A stretch of 22,867 bases of DNA from an uncultured Dialister sp. (GCA_900543455.1 UQRR01000028.1:1-22867), one strand, 5' to 3'; counted from the stretch's first letter, positions 14,093 through 21,503 are shown. The notes: generated by a model from the letters alone, not told the origin. Translations and numbers: made by a program.

Positions 14093-15397
14093 TTAGTCCT
14101 TAAACGGATCCTCCTCCGCATTGCGATTATTCAAGATCTCATCAAGCGTCTTCATCGGACACATGGAGCCGCACATCGTACAAGTCTGTTCATCTTCCGG
14201 GATGCTGCTCTCTCTGTAGCGACGCGCCTTGCCCGGATCGATGGCGAGCGGGATCATGCGATGGAAGTCCACCTTGCGGCGTGCCCAGCTCATTTCTTCA
14301 TCCCATTTTTCCGCGCCCTTCACCCCCTTGGCGAGGTCCGCGGCGTGGCAGGCGATCTTCGAAGCCACGATCCCTTCGTGTACATCATCCAGATCCGGCA
14401 GACGCAGATGCTCCGCCGGAGTGACGTAGCAGAGGAAGTCTGCCCCGCATGCGGCCGACAGCGTCCCCCCGATCGCCGCAGTGATGTGATCATAGCCCGG
14501 TGCCACATCGGTGACGATCGGTCCCAAGACATAGAGAGGCGCCTGGTGAGTGAGCTTCTTTGCGATCTCCACATTCATGCGGATATCCGAGATCGGCATA
14601 TGCCCCGGGCCTTCCACCATGACCTGTACCCCCGCCTTGCGCGCACGCACGACCAGCTCACCCAGATTGATCAGCTCCGAGATCTGCACGGCATCTGTCG
14701 AGTCATGCCCACAGCCGCTGCGGCATCCATCGCCCAAAGACAGTGTGACATCATATTTCTTCAAAAGCAGCAGCAGACGGTCAAACTGTTCGTAGAAAGG
14801 ATTCTCCTTCCCGTGCATGTACATCCACGCAAAGAGCACCGAGCCGCCGCGGGAAACGAGATTCGTGATGCGCTTATTTCTCATGATGTGCTTCGCCGTC
14901 TCGCGGTTCAGCCCCGCATGGATCGTCATGAAATCCACGCCATCCTTCGCATGACGTTCCACGACAGAAAAGAGATCATCTGCCGTCATATCCTTCAGCC
15001 CCTTGTGAAGGACGCCCTTCACATCATACATCGGCACCGTGCCGACGGACGCCGGACTGTTCTTCACCAGCCATTCACGGAACGGCGCCGTCTCCCCATA
15101 GCAGGACAGATCCATGATGGCCTCCGCCCCCATCTCCCAGGCGAGCTTCGCCTTCGCCTGCTCCGTGTCATAGTTGCATACATCAGAGGAAATCCCCAGA
15201 TTCACATTCATCTTCGTCCGAAGCCCCTTGCCGATCGCATACGGATGGAGCGATGTATGGTAAATATTCGCTGGAAGAACGATCGTCCCCTCCGCGATGC
15301 CGGAGCGAATGAATTCTACGCTCACGCCCTCTTCGCGTGCAACGATTTCCATTTCCTTCGTGATGATGCCTTCTCTTGCTGCTTCAAGCTGCGTCAT
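14093..15397 (-). CDS. thiC: Phosphomethylpyrimidine synthase ThiC
   Basis: A 434-residue radical-SAM-like enzyme that turns aminoimidazole ribotide into HMP phosphate, the pyrimidine half of thiamine. Seen: SCYGETAPFREWL, DFMTIHAG, LSLGDGCRSGC, VMVEGPGHMP, YVLGPIVTDVAPGYDHI, and a C-terminal cluster motif Cys406-x2-Cys409-x3-Cys413. Many ThiC proteins have Cx2Cx4C; here the last gap is one residue shorter. It is also shorter than the 550-650-residue enterobacterial form, like the compact anaerobe/archaeal type. Start: ATG at 15397 with GGAGG six bases upstream; a TTG two codons earlier is too close to that site. It is preceded by a TPP riboswitch and followed by a terminator; no other thi gene is near. 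Confidence 0.96.
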   Translation of the reverse strand: MTQLEAAREGIITKEMEIVAREEGVSVEFIRSGIAEGTIVLPANIYHTSLHPYAIGKGLRTKMNVNLGISSDVCNYDTEQAKAKLAWEMGAEAIMDLSCYGETAPFREWLVKNSPASVGTVPMYDVKGVLHKGLKDMTADDLFSVVERHAKDGVDFMTIHAGLNRETAKHIMRNKRITNLVSRGGSVLFAWMYMHGKENPFYEQFDRLLLLLKKYDVTLSLGDGCRSGCGHDSTDAVQISELINLGELVVRARKAGVQVMVEGPGHMPISDIRMNVEIAKKLTHQAPLYVLGPIVTDVAPGYDHITAAIGGTLSAACGADFLCYVTPAEHLRLPDLDDVHEGIVASKIACHAADLAKGVKGAEKWDEEMSWARRKVDFHRMIPLAIDPGKARRYRESSIPEDEQTCTMCGSMCPMKTLDEILNNRNAEEDPFKD

Positions 15398-15410
15398 AGT
15401 CAACCTCCAA

Positions 15411-15434
15411 TAAAAAAATCCGCCTCCGGCGGAT
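15411..15434 (-). terminator. Riboswitch-controlled terminator of thiC
   Basis: On the minus strand ATCCGCCGGAGGCGGAT folds into a short GC hairpin followed by seven T, directly upstream of the thiC ribosome site. It is the expression platform of the TPP riboswitch. Confidence 0.85.
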
Positions 15435-15441
15435 ACTCTGT

Positions 15442-15537
15442 CAAAATAGAGCCCGCTTCCTTACGTCGGTATGATCCGATTCAAGTTCAAAGGGTCAGCG
15501 CTTCGCGCCTCTCAGCCCCTTAGGGCTCCCCCAGCTG
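15442..15537 (-). ncRNA. TPP riboswitch aptamer (thi box)
   Basis: Read on the minus strand it has GGGGGAGCCC, then GGGGCTGAGAGG (the CTGAGA is at 15510-15515), then ACCCTTTGAACTTGA, CGGATCATACCG and CGTAAGGAAGC, the ordered conserved blocks of the THI element. With the terminator at 15411-15434 it should shut off thiC when thiamine pyrophosphate is plentiful. The usual CCTGAT is CTTGAA here, a small deviation in the pyrophosphate-sensing region side. Confidence 0.95.
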
Positions 15538-15549
15538 GTTTCTATCTCT

Positions 15550-15555
15550 ATTATA
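15550..15555 (-). promoter_or_regulatory. -10 box upstream of thiC riboswitch
   Basis: A perfect TATAAT on the minus strand, about a dozen bases before the aptamer. The nearby TTGACA is only seven bases upstream of it, too close to act as its -35 box, so the -35 is unclear. Confidence 0.5.
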
Positions 15556-15607
15556 CAGGATGTGTCAAAAGAATTTCTTGCATTTAGAGGTAATCATAAA
15601 TAATAAA

Positions 15608-15643
15608 CAAAAACGTGGCAAGCCCAAAGTTCGCCACGTTTTT
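15608..15643. terminator. Bidirectional terminator, zinc-ribbon gene
   Basis: AAACGTGGC pairs with GCCACGTTT with T-rich sequence on both outer sides. On the minus strand it follows the stop of the zinc-ribbon gene by about 15 bases. Confidence 0.8.
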
Positions 15644-15658
15644 TATTTAATTATTTAC

Positions 15659-16117
15659 TTACATGATGAATTTATGTCCACATTTAAGACAAACCCACGA
15701 ATGTTCCCATTGATTATATAATTCCGGCCAAACATTCTTATTCCAAAGATACGTTTTTTGATATGCAAGAAAATAAAGACAAGCCGCAAACCCAATGAAA
15801 CCAAGGAGTCCACTTACTGTAGCACCAATAATAGACTCTGTAAACACCCTGAGTACAAAAGATACAATAATGGATGCGATAATGGGGAAAAGGTATTTCT
15901 TTTTTACAGGAGGTGCTACCTCTTTGGCCAGCTGTGTCATCTGCACGCCGGTTGTATGTGCACCACCTACGCCAATACCTAAATGCCCTCCGCTTAACCC
16001 AACACCGGTACCCGCGGTCTTGGTATCAATCGTAGACGCACCTCCGCGAAAAGCGACCGAAAATCTTTGAATGTTTTCCGATCCACACTGCGGACAAGAA
16101 AAATTTTGAGTAGCCAT
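15659..16117 (-). CDS. Membrane protein with two zinc-ribbon halves
   Basis: A 152-residue protein I cannot assign to a named family. Cys8-x2-Cys11 (CPQCGSEN) at the N-terminus and Cys143-x2-Cys146 (CLKCGHKF) at the C-terminus look like two zinc-ribbon knuckles. Between them are a Gly-rich stretch (37-53), a basic KKK, and two hydrophobic segments at about 75-92 and 96-118 that should form a membrane hairpin and leave both termini on the same side. The two Cys pairs could then share one metal. Start: AAGGAGG upstream of ATG 16117. The gene is visibly more AT-rich than its neighbours and stands alone with its own promoter and terminator, which may indicate recent gain. Function unknown. Confidence 0.8.
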   Translation of the reverse strand: MATQNFSCPQCGSENIQRFSVAFRGGASTIDTKTAGTGVGLSGGHLGIGVGGAHTTGVQMTQLAKEVAPPVKKKYLFPIIASIIVSFVLRVFTESIIGATVSGLLGFIGFAACLYFLAYQKTYLWNKNVWPELYNQWEHSWVCLKCGHKFIM

Positions 16118-16150
16118 AGAACGCCTCCTTGTAATTATTAAGTTAATTTG

Positions 16151-16178
16151 ATTTTACCCCCCCTCTAACATTTGTCAA
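16151..16178 (-). promoter_or_regulatory. Promoter with G7 spacer, zinc-ribbon gene
   Basis: On the minus strand TTGACA (16173-16178) and TAAAAT (16151-16156) are 16 bases apart. The spacer ends in a run of seven G directly against the -10 box. Confidence 0.65.
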
Positions 16179-16213
16179 ATATTTATATATATTTATTGCG
16201 CGCTTTGACCTAG

Positions 16214-16373
16214 GGAAACACGGATTAAATCGTTGTCGGATTTTACTCTTGAAATTTTTATGCATAGCGAGGAATAACCTGACGCGAATAGCGAGCTATT
16301 TAAGGAAGGATATGACGAAGCTATGTATAAAAATTCTTGTAAAGTCTGACTCTGCGATTTAATCAGCATTTCC
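16214..16373 (-). mobile_element. 160-bp palindromic MITE-like element, copy 3
   Basis: Same orientation as copy 1. Flanked on both sides by CTAG (16210-16213 and 16374-16377), the clearest target duplication in the window. It sits between the fumC terminator and the zinc-ribbon promoter and touches neither. Confidence 0.9.
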
Positions 16374-16392
16374 CTAGCGTGATAACATACAA

Positions 16393-16418
16393 AAAAGCCG
16401 GGCTTTCGCCCGGCTTTT
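16393..16418 (-). terminator. fumC terminator
   Basis: AAAAGCCGGGC pairs with GCCCGGCTTTT around a TTTC/GAAA loop, 13 bases past the fumC stop, with T residues following on the minus strand. Confidence 0.9.
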
Positions 16419-16431
16419 CATTGATAAGAAA

Positions 16432-17817
16432 TTACCGATCTACATTACACATATCTTTTGCGACGACCCACTGGTCATATTCTTCTTCGGTCACATAGCC
16501 CAGAGCCAGAGCGGCTTCCTTCAGGGAGCTGCCGTCTGCGAAGGCTTTCTTCGAAATCTTAGCGGATTTCTCATAGCCGATGTGCGGCGCGAGAGCGGTG
16601 ACGAGCATCAGGGATTTCTCCACCAGCTCTTCCATGCGGTCATGGTTGACTTCGATGCCGACGGCGCAGTGGATATTGAAGGAGTGGATGGCTTCACCCA
16701 GGAGCTTGACGGATTCGATGAAGGCCTGTGCCAGAACCGGTGCATAGACGTTCAGCTCGAAGCGGCCCTGAGAGGAGGCCATGGATACGACGGCCTGATT
16801 GCCATGAACGCGGCAGGCGACCATGGTCAGGGCTTCGCACTGGGTCGGGTTCACTTTGCCCGGCATGATGGAAGAGCCCGGTTCGTTCGCCGGGATGGTG
16901 AGTTCACCGAGGCCGGCTCTTGGCCCGCCTGCCAGGAGGCGAAGGTCGTCAGCGATCTTCATGCAATCCATCGCAAGAGCTTCGAGAGCGCCATGCGCGA
17001 AAACGAAGTCATCGCGTCCGGTCAGCGCATAGAATTTATTTTCCTCCGATACGAAAGGAAGGCCTGTTTCTTTGGCGATCTCAGCCGATACTCTGGTGCC
17101 GAAGTCTTTCGGCGCATTGAGGCCGGTACCGACAGCAGTGCCGCCAATGGCAAGCCCCAGAAGGTATTTTTCCGATGCTTCAATCATGTGCTGACACTTT
17201 TCGAGCATGGTGGTCCAGCCGGAGACTTCCTGTCCGAAGGTCAGCGGTACGGCGTCCTGTACATGGGTGCGGCCGATCTTGACGACGTGCATGTATTCTT
17301 CGCTCTTCTTGTGGAAGGTCTCGATCAGTTCCGCGAGCGGCTGGTAGAGGCAGCGGTGCAGGACAGAAACGGCCGCAACGTGCATAGCGGTCGGGAAGGT
17401 ATCGTTCGAAGACTGGGACATGTTGACATCGTCATTCGGGTGGATGCGGGTCTCACTGCCGGCAGCTTCGAGCTTCGCATTCGCGATGTGCGCGACGACT
17501 TCATTCATGTTCATATTGCTCTGCGTGCCGGAGCCTGTCTGATACACGACGAGCGGGAATTCGCCATTCCACTTTCCAGCGAGGATCTCGTCGCAGGACT
17601 CTGCAATGACTTTCGCTTTTTCTTCCGAAAGCTTGCCTTCTGCGAGGTTCGCAAGGGCGGTGCATTTCTTCAGCACGGCAAACGCATGAATGATCTCTTC
17701 CGGCATGCGTGCTCCGATCTTGAAGTTTTCAGAAGAGCGCTGGGTCTGCGCGCCCCACATATGGTCCGCTGGGACTTTCACTTCGCCTAAGGTGTCATGT
17801 TCGATACGATATTCCAT
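16432..17817 (-). CDS. fumC: Class II fumarate hydratase
   Basis: A 461-residue iron-independent fumarase interconverting malate and fumarate. Seen: TGSGTQSNMNMNEV (94-107), SSND (136-139), GRTHVQDA with catalytic-site His185, and the signature GSSIMPGKVNP (314-324) whose serine is the catalytic base. Length is normal for the family. AspA is similar, but the residues after the signature and the general sequence favour FumC. Start: AAAGGA about ten bases before ATG 17817. It has its own terminator. A MITE-like element occupies most of its probable leader, between an extended -10 promoter and the ribosome site. Together with malic enzyme and the dehydrogenase it supports malate/fumarate fermentation. 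Confidence 0.95.
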   Translation of the reverse strand: MEYRIEHDTLGEVKVPADHMWGAQTQRSSENFKIGARMPEEIIHAFAVLKKCTALANLAEGKLSEEKAKVIAESCDEILAGKWNGEFPLVVYQTGSGTQSNMNMNEVVAHIANAKLEAAGSETRIHPNDDVNMSQSSNDTFPTAMHVAAVSVLHRCLYQPLAELIETFHKKSEEYMHVVKIGRTHVQDAVPLTFGQEVSGWTTMLEKCQHMIEASEKYLLGLAIGGTAVGTGLNAPKDFGTRVSAEIAKETGLPFVSEENKFYALTGRDDFVFAHGALEALAMDCMKIADDLRLLAGGPRAGLGELTIPANEPGSSIMPGKVNPTQCEALTMVACRVHGNQAVVSMASSQGRFELNVYAPVLAQAFIESVKLLGEAIHSFNIHCAVGIEVNHDRMEELVEKSLMLVTALAPHIGYEKSAKISKKAFADGSSLKEAALALGYVTEEEYDQWVVAKDMCNVDR

Positions 17818-17865
17818 GGTTTTCTGTCCTTTCTATAAGGAAATAGAGTGTACGAAAAATGCCTG

Positions 17866-18024
17866 GGAAACGCTGATTAAATCGCAGAGTCAGCTTCTAC
17901 AAGAATTTTTATACATAGCTTCGTCATAGCCTTCCTTAAATAGCTCGCTATTCGCGTCAGGTTATTCCTTGCTATGCATAAAAATTCAAGAGTAAAATCT
18001 GACAACGATTTAATCAGTGTTTCC
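17866..18024 (+). mobile_element. 159-bp palindromic MITE-like element, copy 4
   Basis: Same orientation as copies 2 and 5. The flanks are CCTG and CTTG, a 4-bp duplication with one difference. It lies 48 bases upstream of the fumC ATG and would be transcribed as part of the fumC leader if the promoter at 18051-18059 is real. Confidence 0.87.
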
Positions 18025-18050
18025 CTTGATCATTTCTCGAGTATACCTGT

Positions 18051-18059
18051 ATTATAGCA
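18051..18059 (-). promoter_or_regulatory. Candidate fumC promoter (extended -10)
   Basis: On the minus strand TGCTATAAT combines a TGn extension with a perfect TATAAT. It is the best promoter-like sequence upstream of fumC, with the MITE between it and the gene. No good -35 is seen. Confidence 0.5.
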
Positions 18060-18097
18060 TTTGAAACAGATAAAAGAAAGTCTATGCGTTGGAGTGT

Positions 18098-18238
18098 ATA
18101 CTCAATGGGGTTCAGGGTTCAGGGTTCAGGATTATGGTGGCGGCTTCGCCGCGAACATATATGGGGCGATGCCCGAAAGTGGTATTCAAGCCACCAGTCA
18201 CTAGTCACCAGTCACCAGTCACTAGTCACTCGAGACTC
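18098..18238 (+). repeat. Composite repeat, short copy
   Basis: GGGTTCA heptads (about 18108-18130), GGTGGCGGCTTCGCCGC, ATATATGGGGCGATGCCCGA, AAGTGGTATTCAAG, then CACCAGT/CACTAGT heptads (18191-18228). It lacks the GAATTAGG and CCACTGATT modules. The end supplies the sirtuin stop codon. Confidence 0.8.
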
Positions 18239-18979
18239 CTAATCCACCTCCACAGCCATTTCCAATACCTTCCCTACGCTGTCATGGAAGACGAAATCGG
18301 CGCGGTCATCCTGCGGCGTCGCGTCCTGATTGATGACGACGAGGGCATCGCCGCGAAAATAGGTGACGAAGCCTGCCGCCGGATAGACGACAAGGCTCGT
18401 CCCGCCGATGATGAGCATATCAGCCTGGGAAATCTCATCGATTGCCTCATCAATATCATTCGCATCGAGCGCTTCCTCATAGAGCACGACGTCCGGCTTG
18501 ATCACGCCGCCGCAACTGGGACAGTGCGGCACGGGCGATGCCAGAGTAAGTAGGGTCTTTGCATCATATGTCGCAAAGCATTTCTCGCAGGTATTCGTCA
18601 GGATGGTGCCGTGGACCTCGATGACATTCCGGCTCCCCGCGCGCTGATGGAGACCATCGATGTTCTGCGTGATGACGGCAGAGAGCCTGCCCTCTTGCTC
18701 GAGCTTTGCCAGCGCAAAGTGCGCGCGGTTTGGAGAGGCCTTTAGCATGGCTTCTGCGAACTGCTTATACATGGTGAAAAACTCCACGGGATGCTCCTCA
18801 TAGAAATGGTGGGAAAGCATTTCCTCCGGCGTCCATAGGAGGTCCGTTTTCTGCCGGTAAAGGCCATTCGCTCCGCGAAAATCGGGGATGTTCGACTCCG
18901 TGGAGACCCCTGCTCCGCCGAAAAAGACGATGCGGTGATGGGATGCGATCATAGCTCTCAGTTTCTCGATATCGGTCAT
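18239..18979 (-). CDS. Sir2-family NAD-dependent protein deacylase
   Basis: A 246-residue sirtuin that removes acyl groups from lysines using NAD. Seen: GAGVSTESNIPDFRG (22-36), TQNID (104-108), catalytic His123 in VHG, structural zinc cysteines 131/134 and 153/156, and GTSL (193-196). The length fits bacterial CobB/SrtN proteins. The usual FGE-like motif after PDVV reads LYEE. Start: AAAGGAG upstream of ATG 18979. It is monocistronic. Acetyl-CoA synthetase, the classical CobB target, is not in the window, so its role here is open. The TAG stop is within a GGATTAG heptad-type repeat. Confidence 0.93.
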   Translation of the reverse strand: MTDIEKLRAMIASHHRIVFFGGAGVSTESNIPDFRGANGLYRQKTDLLWTPEEMLSHHFYEEHPVEFFTMYKQFAEAMLKASPNRAHFALAKLEQEGRLSAVITQNIDGLHQRAGSRNVIEVHGTILTNTCEKCFATYDAKTLLTLASPVPHCPSCGGVIKPDVVLYEEALDANDIDEAIDEISQADMLIIGGTSLVVYPAAGFVTYFRGDALVVINQDATPQDDRADFVFHDSVGKVLEMAVEVD

Positions 18980-19009
18980 GATGACGGCTCCTTTCGTGAA
19001 ATGGAATCA

Positions 19010-19255
19010 AAGTGACTGGTGACTTGTGACTGGTAGCTAGGGATTAGTGGCTAGGGATTAGGTTGGCGATACGGGAAAATCGCTAATTTCAAACCTCCGC
19101 GGCGCTTCTGATTGTTATGCGCCGCACCACCATTCCTAATTACTCATTCCTAATTCCTCATTCCTAATTCCTCATTCCTAATTCCTCATTCGCACAAAGC
19201 TTTCATTCATAATCAGTGGACGGAGCCGCCCAAAGGGCTAACCCTGACCCCTTCT
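19010..19255 (-). repeat. Composite repeat mosaic, full reverse copy
   Basis: GTGACTG, GTAGCTA, GGGATTA, GTGGCTA and GGGATTA heptads (19013-19059), the GCGATACGGGAAAATCGC module, CCTCCGCGGCGCTTCTG...ATGCGCCGCACCACC, a long ATTCCTA/ATTCCTC array (about 19133-19189), then AAAGCTTTCATTCAT, CAGTGGACGG and GGGCTAACCCTGACCCC. It begins near the sirtuin start and fills the divergent space toward the HD gene. Confidence 0.85.
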
Positions 19256-19289
19256 TTCTCTCATTGTATCACAATTTCCCCCTTTCTCA

Positions 19290-19318
19290 TTGACAATTCA
19301 TTCCATATGTTCTACCAT
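19290..19318 (+). promoter_or_regulatory. Candidate promoter of HD-domain gene
   Basis: A perfect TTGACA (19290-19295), 17 bases, then TACCAT (19313-19318). It would give a leader of about 145 bases containing a GC-rich palindromic repeat. Confidence 0.5.
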
Positions 19319-19349
19319 CGAGATATATTTTAAAAATGTTTTTGCTCGG

Positions 19350-19400
19350 CCAACCTCCGCCCCTTCGGGGCACCTCCCTCCAGAGGAAGGAAGGCGTGTC
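19350..19400. repeat. Palindromic GC repeat in HD leader
   Basis: GCCCCTTCGGGGC followed by CCTCCAGAGG/AAGG hairpin sequence. It is an inverted, diverged relative of 6013-6060. It may form a structured leader for the HD gene. Confidence 0.55.
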
Positions 19401-19471
19401 TCGGGCTTCCTGCCTCATCCCCAGCTACCAGTCACAAGTCACTAGTCCCTGATTAAAAAGGAGATCCTACT

Positions 19472-20035
19472 ATGTCCACACTTACCCTTGCGAAAGCCAA
19501 AGAGATCCTGAAGAAGCACACCACAGAAGACCATCTTTTCACCCATGCGGCGGCTGTCAGCGCTGCCATGGGCGCGATGGCGAGCATCTTCGGAGGTGAT
19601 AAAGATCACTGGGAAGCCATCGGCTATCTGCACGACGTCGACTACGAAGCCTTCCCGCATGAGCACTGCCATCACGTCCGCGAATTTTTGGAACCGGAAG
19701 GGGTGGACGAAGAAGACATCAAGACCATCATCTCCCACGGCTGGGGTCTCTGCAGCGATGAGGTCGAGCCGACAACCGATATCGAGAAGAGCCTTTTCAC
19801 AGTCGATGAGCTGACGGGCGTCGTCATGGCGTATGCACTCATGCGCCCGGAAGGCATCAGCGGCATGGAACTCAAGGGGCTCAAGAAGAAATTCAAGGAC
19901 AAGAAATTTGCAGCGGGCTGTAACCGTGATGTGATCAAGCAGGGCTTTGCTATGCTCGGCATGGAAGCGGGCGATGTCATGCAGGCCTGCATTGATGGCA
20001 TGACCGCCCATAAGGATGAATTGGGGCTGAAGTAA
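19472..20035 (+). CDS. HD-domain hydrolase-like protein
   Basis: A 187-residue HD-superfamily protein. Seen: His25 (THAAAV), His54-Asp55 (GYLHDVDYE), His89 (IISHGWG) and Asp112 (VDELTG), the spaced metal ligands of the HD fold. Known members are metal-dependent phosphohydrolases of nucleotides or phosphoesters; this subgroup is a common stand-alone form of unknown substrate. The C-terminal half is rich in Lys and helical. Start: AAAAAGGAG upstream of ATG 19472, immediately after a CACTAGT heptad remnant. GGTTCAG repeats start five bases after its TAA. No partner gene points to a function. Confidence 0.85.
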   Translation: MSTLTLAKAKEILKKHTTEDHLFTHAAAVSAAMGAMASIFGGDKDHWEAIGYLHDVDYEAFPHEHCHHVREFLEPEGVDEEDIKTIISHGWGLCSDEVEPTTDIEKSLFTVDELTGVVMAYALMRPEGISGMELKGLKKKFKDKKFAAGCNRDVIKQGFAMLGMEAGDVMQACIDGMTAHKDELGLK

Positions 20036-20039
20036 AATG

Positions 20040-20225
20040 GTTCAGGGGGTTCAGGGTTAGCCCAAGGGCGTGCCGCCCCTTGATTACGATGGAAAGCCCC
20101 ACTTGAATGAGAAATTAGAAATGGTGATGCCCGGAGGCAATATTCAAGTCACCAGTCACTAGTCACTTGAGGCTCCTAATCCCTAGCCACTAATCCCTAG
20201 CTACCAGTCACTATTCACTAATCAT
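20040..20225 (+). repeat. Composite repeat mosaic, compact copy
   Basis: GGTTCAGGGGGTTCAGGG, TTAGCCCAAGGGCGTG, CCCCTTGATTACGATGGAAAG, GAATGAGAAATTAGAAATG, GGTGATGCCCGGAGGCAATATTC, then CACCAGT, CCTAATC and CTAGCTA heptads to 20225. It lacks the GC hairpins. It sits between the HD gene and the malic enzyme terminator. Confidence 0.8.
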
Positions 20226-20231
20226 CCAAAG

Positions 20232-20272
20232 CAAAAAGCAGGAAATGAGAACGTCTCATTTCCTGCTTTTTT
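20232..20272. terminator. Malic enzyme terminator
   Basis: AAAAGCAGGAAATGAGA pairs perfectly with TCTCATTTCCTGCTTTT around ACG, with further T on the plus side and GC A-run on the other. Because HD and malic enzyme genes converge here, it can serve both. Confidence 0.9.
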
Positions 20273-20288
20273 GATGCGCTACGCGCGA

Positions 20289-21503
20289 TTAGTCTCTGTA
20301 TTTTTCCGGGAGTTCGGTAGCTCTTGCTACGCCGGAAGCGATGGCTGCTTTGGCAACGGCTTTCGCTACAGCGAACGGAACCTGCGGATCGAATACGTCG
20401 ACGACGACATGATCCGGGTCGAGTTTGCCGCTATGGATAGCGAGGTCTGCGAGAGCATGAGCAGCAGCGAGTTTCATTTCCTCATTGATCTGACGGGCAC
20501 GTACATCGAGAGCGCCGCGGAAGAGGCCTGGGAATACGGAGGAGTTGTTGACCTGGTTCGGCATATCGCTTCTGCCGGAGCCATAGATGTAAACGCCTTT
20601 TTCTTTGGCTTCTTCGTACATGATTTCCGGTACCGGGTTTGCCATAGCGAAGACAATGCTCTTGTCGTTCATGGTCTTGATGGCTTCTACGTTGAATACG
20701 CCTGGTGCAGAGCAGCCGATGAGGACATCAGCGCCTTTGACAGCGTCATCGAATGTGCCCTGTTTGTTTTCCGGATTGACTTTAGCGATGAGTTCCTGCT
20801 GTACGCGGTCTCTCTTGCCATTGTCAAAGAGGATGCCTTTGGAGTTCAGGATGGTCATGTTTTCCGGTTTTACGCCGTCTTCAAGGAGCAGACGAGCGAT
20901 GGCGGTGCCGGCAGCACCAGCGCCGTTCATGACGACCTTCACATCTTCGATCTTTTTGCCGACGACTTCGAGAGCGCCGAGGAGTGCTGCCAGAGCAGCG
21001 ATGGCGGTGCCGTGCTGGTCATCGTGGAAGACCGGGATGTTCATGATCTTTTTCAGTTCGTCTTCGATGTCATAGCATTTCGGGGAAGAAATATCTTCGA
21101 GGTTGATGCCGGCGAAGTTCTTTTCCAGCAGTTTGACGGTGTGGATGAATTCCTGCGGATCCTTGGTGTCCAGAGTGATCGGGATCGCATCGATCTGTCC
21201 GAATCTCTTGTACAGTGCGGATTTCCCTTCCATGACCGGCATAGCAGCAGCGGCGCCGATATCGCCCATGCCGAGGACACGGGTGCCATCGGAAATGACG
21301 GCTACGACATTGCCTCTCCAGGTCAGTTCCAGGGACAGGTCTTCATCGTCTTTGATTGCAAGGCACGGAGCGGATACACCCGGGGTGTATACGATCGCGA
21401 GGTCGTGATTGCTTTCGACAGCGGCATTCAGGCCGGTCTTGATCATCTGATGTTTTTCTCTTCTGAGTGCGAGTGCTTCTTCTTTGAGTTTTGCAGTATC
21501 CAT
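20289..21503 (-). CDS. NAD(P)-dependent malic enzyme
   Basis: A 404-residue decarboxylating malate dehydrogenase, single-domain bacterial type without the phosphotransacetylase tail. Seen: VYTPGVSAPC with catalytic Tyr39, GKSALYKRF with Lys94, metal ligands Glu136-Asp137 (LEDIS) and Asp161-Asp162 (FHDDQHGT), and GAGAAG (194-199) for the cofactor. It converts malate to pyruvate and CO2, or the reverse. NAD versus NADP preference cannot be read reliably. Start: AGGAGG five bases upstream of ATG 21503. It is 65 bases downstream of speD on the same strand with no convincing terminator between, so read-through is possible despite unrelated pathways. It ends in a strong terminator. Confidence 0.95.
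   Translation of the reverse strand: MDTAKLKEEALALRREKHQMIKTGLNAAVESNHDLAIVYTPGVSAPCLAIKDDEDLSLELTWRGNVVAVISDGTRVLGMGDIGAAAAMPVMEGKSALYKRFGQIDAIPITLDTKDPQEFIHTVKLLEKNFAGINLEDISSPKCYDIEDELKKIMNIPVFHDDQHGTAIAALAALLGALEVVGKKIEDVKVVMNGAGAAGTAIARLLLEDGVKPENMTILNSKGILFDNGKRDRVQQELIAKVNPENKQGTFDDAVKGADVLIGCSAPGVFNVEAIKTMNDKSIVFAMANPVPEIMYEEAKEKGVYIYGSGRSDMPNQVNNSSVFPGLFRGALDVRARQINEEMKLAAAHALADLAIHSGKLDPDHVVVDVFDPQVPFAVAKAVAKAAIASGVARATELPEKYRD

Noticed and set aside
13912..14121. Gly-Ser-Arg repeat peptide from the 9-bp array
   Set aside because: It overlaps the thiC terminator and has no ribosome site; the repeat is non-coding.
13853..15523. Long open frame antisense to thiC
   Set aside because: It is a codon-usage shadow of thiC. 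Its start lies in intergenic repeat, it contains the translated 9-bp array (EPL repeats), and it has no ribosome site.
15565..15570. TTGACA as -35 box of the thiC promoter
   Set aside because: It is only about seven bases from the TATAAT, too close to function with it.
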